NCBI GenBank assembly: GCA_035512575.1
Contig: DATKDT010000036.1
Location: 1 to 6,480 of the forward strand
From: JALYRV01 sp035512575
GTDB lineage: Bacteria > Acidobacteriota > Vicinamibacteria > Vicinamibacterales > SCN-69-37
Reading direction: 5' to 3'
Length of the DNA: 6,480 nt
The position numbers and the translations under genes are program-made. The notes beneath the pieces were generated by a model, which was given only the letters and a program-made list of their open reading frames with translations, was not told the origin of the DNA and made no database searches. How positions within the stretch are numbered: position 1 is the stretch's first letter; the number at the start of each line of letters is the position of its first letter. This document shows positions 1 through 6,480 of the stretch, one piece after another.

Positions 1-1882
1 CCTGCCACATCCTCGGCTGACCCAGCGTGCGGAGCGGCGTGCGGCCGGCGTCGACCTCGGTGTCGAAGAGGTTTTCGACCGACGCGAACAGCTGCGCGCG
101 GCGGAAGCGCGCTGACACCAGCGCATTGACCACCGCCGCGCCGTCCAGCTCAATCGCATTCGCGTCATCGTCGAACTGCCGCGCCCAGTAGCGCGCGTCG
201 AACGAGCCCAGCCAGCGGCCGCCGGTCACACGAATGCCGGCCGCGGCCTGCGCGCGCGGCACCTGCGGCAGTTGATTGCCATCCAGCTGGCCGCTCGTGA
301 AGCGCGACGCGCCCGTGGTGAGCGACGTCCAGACCGCGACGCCGTCGCGCGGGCGCGCATCGAGCTCGAGCTCGCCGCCCACGGCGCGCGCGTCGCCGTT
401 CGACCGCCGGCGCAGGACCGCGTTGCCGGGGCCGCGCTCGGGCAGCGTGCGGCTATAGATGGCGCCGTCGAGCGCGGTCGCGAACAGCACGGCGCGCGCG
501 GTCCATCGCCGACGGGCGTAGGTCAGCGCGGCTTCTCCGCCGCGGGCGCGCTCCGGTTCCAGCAGGGGATCGGGCTGCGTGATGACGTTGCCGACACGGA
601 AGCTGCGATACAGCTCGTTGACCGTCGGCGCGCGATAGGCGTCGAACACCGTCGCGCGCAGCGTGGCCGCTTCGGTGAGACGGAACGAGACATTCGCGCG
701 CGGCGCGAAGAACAGCTCGCGCGCCTCGGACGCCGCGATGGCGTCGCTCGACGAGCGCCACAGTTCGAGATGCGCGCCGCCGCCTATCGTCACGCGCGGC
801 CCTGCCTGCCACACGACCTGGCCGCCCGCGCCTGCCGTTCGCTGCTCCGCGGGAATCAGCGCGCCCTGATCGAACAAGTCGGCCGACACATGGCGGAACG
901 CCGCATCGGCCAGCCACGACACGCGGGCGCCCGCGCGCGACCATGACAGGTCGGCGCGGCTGCCGCGGCTGTCGACGTGCTGCGTGTTCGTCAGCCGCTC
1001 GCTCGCGCGATCCGCGGCCACCGCCGTGAACGTCTGGTCGTAGTCCTGATCGGAGACATGGCCGCGCGCGCGCCAGAAGCCGCCGCCGGCCTCTCCCGCC
1101 GCGGCAAAATACCCGGCGCCGATGCGCGTCGCGTTGATCTGCAGCACCGTGCCGTTGGTGCGATCCTCGGACAGCAACGATCCGCCCGCCTCGAGCCGGA
1201 TGACGCCGGCGCCGATCGAGGCGCGGCCGATCGCCGACGTGTATTCAGTCCCGGCCGGCGTGTCGACCAGCCCGCGCGACGCCGGCTCAATCGGCACGTA
1301 CCCTTCGGTCGTCGCCCACTCCGCGCCTCCGGACGCGGCGATCGCACCGGTCAACCCCCCATAGACCGACACGCGCGCCGTGTCATGCGATCCGCCCTCG
1401 GCGCGCGCCTCGCCAGCCGCGTCGCGCCGGCTGACCACGCGCACCGCGCCGCCCATCGCGTCGCTGCCGAACAGATCGCTCGACCCGCCGCGCGTGACCT
1501 CCACGCGCCCGATCGCCGCCGCGGGCACGCGGTTCCAGTACACCCAGCCGCCAAACGGATCGTTCAACGGCACATCGTCGGCCATCACCAGCGTACGGCT
1601 GGCGCCCGAGGCGGCCAGCCCGCGAAGCGTGACGCCCTGGGTGGTGGGATTCGCGGTGCGTGAAGACGTGCGGCGGAACAGCGAAAAGCCCGGCGTCGCC
1701 GCGAGCTTCTGATCGAGCGTGAACGAAGGCGACGCCTCGAGCGCGTCGCGCGTCAACACTGTCGCGGTCGCACTCACGGCAATGCGCCCGGCATTCGGCG
1801 CCGTGACAATCACAGACTCGCTGATGCGCGTGACATCCGCGAGCCGGAGCAACGAGGCAAGCAGCGCGGCAGCAATCAACAA
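1..1882 (-). CDS. TonB-dependent outer-membrane receptor, partial (last few codons beyond the left edge)
   Basis: This is an outer-membrane active-transport receptor (plug plus 22-strand beta-barrel family) that would import a metal chelate, cobalamin or similar ligand using TonB energy. The minus frame stays open for 627 codons. Numbering from TTG 1882, I see a hydrophobic leader (about 2-15), a TonB box-like ESVIVTAP (22-29), and a plug (about 30-152) containing QGVTLRGL, DDVPLNDPFGGW and VEVTRGGSSDLFGSDAMGGAV. The barrel follows, with the family motif YRAPTVNELY at about 416-425. The penultimate-strand motif VENLFD is at 602-607, so only roughly 10 residues should be missing. An in-frame TGA at 1892-1894 limits the start to TTG 1882 or TTG 1879. 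Neither has a Shine-Dalgarno sequence, and both lie inside an octamer repeat. The leader lacks the usual basic n-region. The length resembles BtuB-type receptors, but the substrate cannot be read from the sequence. The family call is very secure; the start is not. Confidence 0.93.
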   Translation of the reverse strand, partial: MLIAAALLASLLRLADVTRISESVIVTAPNAGRIAVSATATVLTRDALEASPSFTLDQKLAATPGFSLFRRTSSRTANPTTQGVTLRGLAASGASRTLVMADDVPLNDPFGGWVYWNRVPAAAIGRVEVTRGGSSDLFGSDAMGGAVRVVSRRDAAGEARAEGGSHDTARVSVYGGLTGAIAASGGAEWATTEGYVPIEPASRGLVDTPAGTEYTSAIGRASIGAGVIRLEAGGSLLSEDRTNGTVLQINATRIGAGYFAAAGEAGGGFWRARGHVSDQDYDQTFTAVAADRASERLTNTQHVDSRGSRADLSWSRAGARVSWLADAAFRHVSADLFDQGALIPAEQRTAGAGGQVVWQAGPRVTIGGGAHLELWRSSSDAIAASEARELFFAPRANVSFRLTEAATLRATVFDAYRAPTVNELYRSFRVGNVITQPDPLLEPERARGGEAALTYARRRWTARAVLFATALDGAIYSRTLPERGPGNAVLRRRSNGDARAVGGELELDARPRDGVAVWTSLTTGASRFTSGQLDGNQLPQVPRAQAAAGIRVTGGRWLGSFDARYWARQFDDDANAIELDGAAVVNALVSARFRRAQLFASVENLFDTEVDAGRTPLRTLGQPRMWQ

Positions 1883-1900
1883 ATCAACAAATCAACAAAT
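1874..1900. repeat. Octamer tandem repeat AATCAACA x3 plus partial
   Basis: Three exact copies of AATCAACA occupy 1874-1881, 1882-1889 and 1890-1897, followed by a partial AAT (1898-1900). The array shares one base with the ettA stop codon (1900-1902) and covers both candidate TTG starts of the receptor gene. On the minus strand each unit contains TGA. Because 8 is not a multiple of 3, the three copies put a stop in all three frames (1892-1894, 1884-1886 and 1876-1878). The array is AT-rich in otherwise very GC-rich DNA. Confidence 0.9.
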
Positions 1901-3573
1901 TACCGCGTGAGTTTCCTGAACTTAGGCCGATGCGGCTGATCGGCATCAGCGCCCAGGCGCCTCTTTTTATCGACTTCGTAATCCTGGAAATTGCCCTCGA
2001 ACCACTCGACGTGGCTGTCGCCCTCGAAGGCGAGGATGTGCGTCGCGATGCGATCGAGGAACCACCGGTCGTGGCTGATGACCACCGCGCAGCCCGCGAA
2101 GTCGAGCAGCGCGTCCTCGAGCGCGCGCAGCGTGTCGACATCGAGGTCGTTCGTGGGCTCGTCGAGCAGCAGCAGGTTGCTGCCCTTTTTCAGCAGCTTC
2201 GCCAGGTGCACGCGGTTCCGCTCGCCGCCCGACAGCTGGCCGACCTTGCGCTGCTGATCGCGCCCCTTGAAGTTGAACCACGACACGTACGCGCGCGACG
2301 CCACCTTCCGCTTCCCCAGCTCCACATCGTCGCCGCCGCCGGTAATCTCTTCCCAGACAGTGGCGTCGGCGTTGAGCGAGTCGCGGCTCTGATCGACGTA
2401 GCCGATCTTCACCGTCTCGCCAATATTCAACTTTCCTTCGTCAGGCTTCTCCTGCCCGACCAGCATCCGGAACAGCGTCGTTTTCCCGGCGCCGTTGGGT
2501 CCGATGACGCCGACGATGCCGCCGGGGGGCAGCGTGAAGTCGAGATCGTCGATCAGCAGCGTGTCGCCGAAGCCCTTGCGCAGATCGCGGGCCTCCACCA
2601 CCGTGGCGCCGAGCCGCGGCCCTGGCGCGATGTAGATCTCGACGTTTTCGAGTTTCTTCGCCGAGTCCTCGCGCAGCAGGTCTTCATAGGCGTTGATGCG
2701 CGCCTTGCCCTTGGCCTGGCGCGCGCGCGGCGACATGCGGATCCACTCGAGCTCGCGGTCGAGCGTGCGCTGCCGCTTGCTCTCGGACTTCTCCTCGAGC
2801 TCGAGCCGCTTCCGCTTCTGACCGAGCCAGCCGGTGTAGTTGCCTTCCCACGGATACGCCTTGCCGCGATCGAGCTCGAGAATCCAGCCCGCGACATTGT
2901 CGAGGAAGTAGCGATCGTGCGTGATGGCGACGACGGTGCCCTTGTACTGCTGGAGGAAGTTCTCGAGCCACGCCACCGACTCGGCGTCGAGGTGGTTCGT
3001 CGGCTCGTCGAGCAGCAGCAGGTCCGGCGACTGCAGCAGCAGGCGGCACAGCGCGACGCGGCGCCGCTCGCCGCCCGACAGCTTCGTGACGTCCGCGTCC
3101 CCGGGCGGCAGCCGCAGCGCGTCCATCGCGAGCTCGAGCCGCGAGTCGAGATCCCATGCGTCGGCCGCCTCGATCTTGTCCTGGAGGTTGCCCTGCTGCT
3201 CGAGCAGCTTGTCCATCTGCTCGGGCGTGATGTCTTCGCCGAGCTTCGCGGTCAACTCGTCGTACTGCGTCAGCAGCGCGCGGGTAGCCGCCACACCCTC
3301 CTCGACGTTGCCGAGCACGTCTTTCGTCTCGTCGAGCTGCGGCTCCTGCGCGAGGTAGCCGACGGTCGTGCCTTCCGCGCGAAACGCCTCGCCCAGGTAG
3401 TGCGTGTCGATGCCCGCCATGATGCGCAGCAGCGTGCTCTTGCCGGCGCCGTTGCCGCCAAGCACGCCGATCTTGGCGCCGAACAGGAATGAGAGCCAGA
3501 TATCGGAGAAGACGACCTGGTCGGGCGGATAGGCCTTGCCCAGGCCTTTCATGGTGTAGATGAACTGGGCCAT
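1900..3573 (-). CDS. ettA: EttA, energy-dependent translational throttle ABC-F ATPase
   Basis: The 557-residue product belongs to the cytosolic ABC-F family. EttA binds the ribosomal E site and, depending on ATP/ADP state, gates entry of the first peptide-bond steps. It has no membrane domain. Two ABC domains are seen. Domain 1 has Walker A GGNGAGKS (39-46), signature LSGGE (165-169), Walker B LLLLDE with catalytic E190, and the H-loop at H219. Domain 2 has Walker A GPNGAGKT (358-365), LSGGE (447-451), Walker B with E472, and H501. Between them lies the charged linker that contacts P-site tRNA (about 240-325), including KGKAR (288-292). An EttA-type arm insertion is at about 95-140. Length, the MAQF start and the sequence throughout match E. 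coli EttA (555 aa, from memory) rather than Uup or YheS. The ATG lies 6 bp after the exporter stop with only a weak AGAGA-type ribosome site, which suggests translational coupling. All catalytic residues are intact. Confidence 0.96.
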   Translation of the reverse strand: MAQFIYTMKGLGKAYPPDQVVFSDIWLSFLFGAKIGVLGGNGAGKSTLLRIMAGIDTHYLGEAFRAEGTTVGYLAQEPQLDETKDVLGNVEEGVAATRALLTQYDELTAKLGEDITPEQMDKLLEQQGNLQDKIEAADAWDLDSRLELAMDALRLPPGDADVTKLSGGERRRVALCRLLLQSPDLLLLDEPTNHLDAESVAWLENFLQQYKGTVVAITHDRYFLDNVAGWILELDRGKAYPWEGNYTGWLGQKRKRLELEEKSESKRQRTLDRELEWIRMSPRARQAKGKARINAYEDLLREDSAKKLENVEIYIAPGPRLGATVVEARDLRKGFGDTLLIDDLDFTLPPGGIVGVIGPNGAGKTTLFRMLVGQEKPDEGKLNIGETVKIGYVDQSRDSLNADATVWEEITGGGDDVELGKRKVASRAYVSWFNFKGRDQQRKVGQLSGGERNRVHLAKLLKKGSNLLLLDEPTNDLDVDTLRALEDALLDFAGCAVVISHDRWFLDRIATHILAFEGDSHVEWFEGNFQDYEVDKKRRLGADADQPHRPKFRKLTR

Positions 3574-3579
3574 AAGTCT

Positions 3580-5511
<1,932 letters not shown>

Positions 5512-5524
5512 CTTTACTTTGACG

Positions 5525-5530
5525 CCTTCC
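5525..5530 (-). promoter_or_regulatory. Possible ribosome binding site for the exporter
   Basis: GGAAGG on the minus strand lies 13 nt before ATG 5511, which is longer than the usual 5-9 nt spacing. It is the best purine-rich match ahead of the likely start and gives modest support to 5511 over the upstream ATG at 5625. A purine-rich AAAGTAAAG also directly precedes the ATG. Confidence 0.35.
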
Positions 5531-5553
5531 GCATGGTGAACGTCCCGCCGCGT

Positions 5554-5569
5554 GGCGTGCGGCAACGCC
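5554..5569. other. Small hairpin in the HAD-exporter spacer
   Basis: GGCGT (5554-5558) and ACGCC (5565-5569) form a 5-bp stem with a 6-nt loop. It lies about 12 bp from the perfect palindrome at 5581-5598, so a transcript of the spacer could fold two consecutive stems before the exporter start. With this base composition a 5-bp stem may be chance. Confidence 0.3.
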
Positions 5570-5580
5570 GGCGCGTCCGG

Positions 5581-5598
5581 GCAGCGCTGAAGCGCTGC
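5581..5598. repeat. Perfect 18-bp palindrome just after the HAD stop codon
   Basis: GCAGCGCT and AGCGCTGC flank a central GA. As RNA this gives a 7-bp GC-rich stem with a 4-nt loop. It begins one base after the HAD stop codon (5600-5602) in the direction of transcription. No T-run follows on the minus strand, so it is not a classical Rho-independent terminator. It could be a 3'-end stabilising or processing hairpin, a weak terminator, or one copy of a dispersed palindromic repeat. Copy number cannot be judged from this window. Confidence 0.75.
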
Positions 5599-5599
5599 G

Positions 5600-6442
5600 C
5601 TACAACCCGAGGACGAAGGCCTCAATCGCGCGCGCGACGCCCGCGTCGTCGTTCGAGCTGGTCATGTCCCACCCTCGAGCCTTCAGTTCGGGCAGCGCGT
5701 TGGCCATCAGCACCGGACGGCCAGCGAATTCGAGCATCGGCAGATCGTTCAGGTTGTCGCCGACCGCCATGACGTCGCTCGCCGGGATACCGAGGCTCGC
5801 GGCGAGTTCCGCCAGCGCCGACCCCTTGGAGCACCCCTCGCGGATGACGTCCACGAGTGAGAAGTCCCGATGTTCGTACTCGGTGAGCGCAACCTCGTAC
5901 GGCCGGGACTCCTCCGCGGGGCCATCCTGGAGCCGGGCGAAGACCTCGCGCATCTCGCGGCACCCGCCCGAGAACATCACCTGGATCGGGTCCTCCGTCA
6001 GGCAGTCCTCGAGCGGACTCGACGAGCCGAGAAACGGGCGGTTCGAGGCGAAGAAGCGGGCGTGCCGCGGGTGGTCCCAGTCGATCGTCTCGAACACGAC
6101 CTGCCTGTCGCGCGGGCGGTCGAACACGACCGCGGCGCCGTCCCGGTACTCGGGCACGCGCCTCAGCACGTCATGCGCGACCTCGCGCGGCAGCAGGTGG
6201 CGGACGACGGTCGTGCCGTCGTCGGTCTTCACGATGGCCCCATTGCTGAGGATCAACACGAGCGGCGCGGGCAGGCGCTCGAAAATGGGCCGCGCGAAGT
6301 CGTAGCGCCGCCCGGTGGCCAGCACGACGGTCACGCCGGACGCGATGGCGCAGCGAATGGCGTCGGCGTTGGCTGCCGGGAGGCGGCCGCGGCTGTCGAG
6401 CAGCGTGCCGTCGATGTCAATGGCGAGAAGAAGGATACTCAA
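5600..6442 (-). CDS. Cof-type HAD-IIB family phosphatase
   Basis: The 280-residue product is a cytosolic haloacid dehalogenase-superfamily hydrolase with a C2-type cap, expected to dephosphorylate a small phosphorylated metabolite such as a sugar phosphate or flavin mononucleotide. Motif I DIDGT (9-13) supplies nucleophile D9 and acid/base D11. Motif II is T43 in LATGR, motif III is K206 in CSKGS, and motif IV is GDNLND (228-233) with metal-binding D229 and D233. SNGA at 66-69 is also typical of the family. The cap occupies roughly 85-195. The length is normal and all catalytic positions are present. The start is a TTG at 6440-6442 that places motif I eight residues in, as is usual. There is no ribosome site, because the preceding 38 bases are pure pyrimidine on this strand. 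The frame remains open through that tract to the window edge, so an upstream start cannot be excluded. The substrate is not predictable. Confidence 0.9.
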   Translation of the reverse strand: MSILLLAIDIDGTLLDSRGRLPAANADAIRCAIASGVTVVLATGRRYDFARPIFERLPAPLVLILSNGAIVKTDDGTTVVRHLLPREVAHDVLRRVPEYRDGAAVVFDRPRDRQVVFETIDWDHPRHARFFASNRPFLGSSSPLEDCLTEDPIQVMFSGGCREMREVFARLQDGPAEESRPYEVALTEYEHRDFSLVDVIREGCSKGSALAELAASLGIPASDVMAVGDNLNDLPMLEFAGRPVLMANALPELKARGWDMTSSNDDAGVARAIEAFVLGL

Positions 6443-6480
6443 GGAAGAAGGAGGAAGGAGGAAGGAAGAAGGAAGAAGGA
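6443..6480. repeat. Heptamer tandem repeat GGARGAA x5 plus partial, running off the right edge
   Basis: Units in order are GGAAGAA (6443), GGAGGAA (6450), GGAGGAA (6457), GGAAGAA (6464), GGAAGAA (6471), then GGA to the end of the window. The spacing is exact, with a single A/G variable position. The array directly abuts the TTG start of the HAD gene. On the gene's coding strand it is a pure pyrimidine tract with no stop codon in any frame. The full extent lies outside the window. Confidence 0.9.

Noticed and set aside
272..1663. Long plus-strand frames (272-946 and 977-1663), and short minus-strand frames at 453-944, 991-1347 and 1351-1554.
   Set aside because: All are Arg/Ala-rich shadows. 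The true frame is the minus-strand receptor frame, open from 1882 to the window edge with continuous TonB-receptor motifs.
1..1882. The receptor as a frameshifted pseudogene, because it lacks an ATG start.
   Set aside because: Codon-by-codon reading shows no stop or frameshift, and the plug, barrel and terminal motifs occur in the right order. Only the N-terminus is doubtful.
1930..3492. A 520-codon open frame on the plus strand opposite ettA.
   Set aside because: It is an antisense shadow of a clearly identified gene in GC-rich DNA. Its Leu/Val/Arg/Glu-heavy, low-complexity translation matches no family I know and has no motifs.
5514..5534. A six-codon leader frame (ATG 5534 to TAA 5514-5516) just ahead of the exporter.
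   Set aside because: It lacks a ribosome site and any regulatory codon run. A frame this short is expected by chance.
5512..5625. A longer exporter form starting at ATG 5625, overlapping the HAD gene.
   Set aside because: The extra 38 residues come from the HAD 3' end and the palindromic spacer, and resemble no exporter N-terminus. No good ribosome site supports that start.

Overview
The window is a GC-rich stretch in which every gene I can support lies on the minus strand. Read in the direction of transcription (from position 6480 down to 1), the order is: a Cof-type HAD-IIB phosphatase, a full-length MsbA-like ABC exporter, the ABC-F translation factor EttA, and a TonB-dependent outer-membrane receptor that runs off the left edge only a few codons before its expected end. 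The TonB-dependent receptor and the MsbA-like exporter indicate a diderm (Gram-negative) bacterium. The high GC and the short tandem repeats and palindrome at the gene junctions remind me of Acidobacteriota, perhaps Vicinamibacteria. That placement is an impression, not something the sequence proves.

Layout: 6443-6480 is a heptamer tandem repeat (GGARGAA, five units plus a partial) that runs off the right edge and abuts the TTG start of the HAD gene (5600-6442). An 88-bp spacer (5512-5599) follows, holding a perfect 18-bp palindrome next to the HAD stop codon and a weaker hairpin. The exporter (3580-5511) and ettA (1900-3573) are separated by only 6 bp. Between ettA and the receptor (1-1882) lies an octamer tandem repeat (AATCAACA, three units plus a partial) that touches the ettA stop codon and covers the receptor's probable TTG start. 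No stretch longer than 300 bases is without a gene.

How the genes fit together: all four could be carried on one transcript, and the exporter-ettA pair almost certainly is. The products are a cytosolic phosphatase, an inner-membrane lipid or drug exporter, a ribosome-bound ATPase and an outer-membrane uptake receptor. They do not form a recognisable pathway, so I read this as an ordinary chromosomal neighbourhood. I see no CRISPR array, transposase, integrase, defence module or RNA gene. The least ordinary content is in the junctions. Three of the four sampled gene boundaries carry a different kind of small repetitive DNA, and two of the genes have TTG starts directly next to tandem repeats whose unit length is not a multiple of three.
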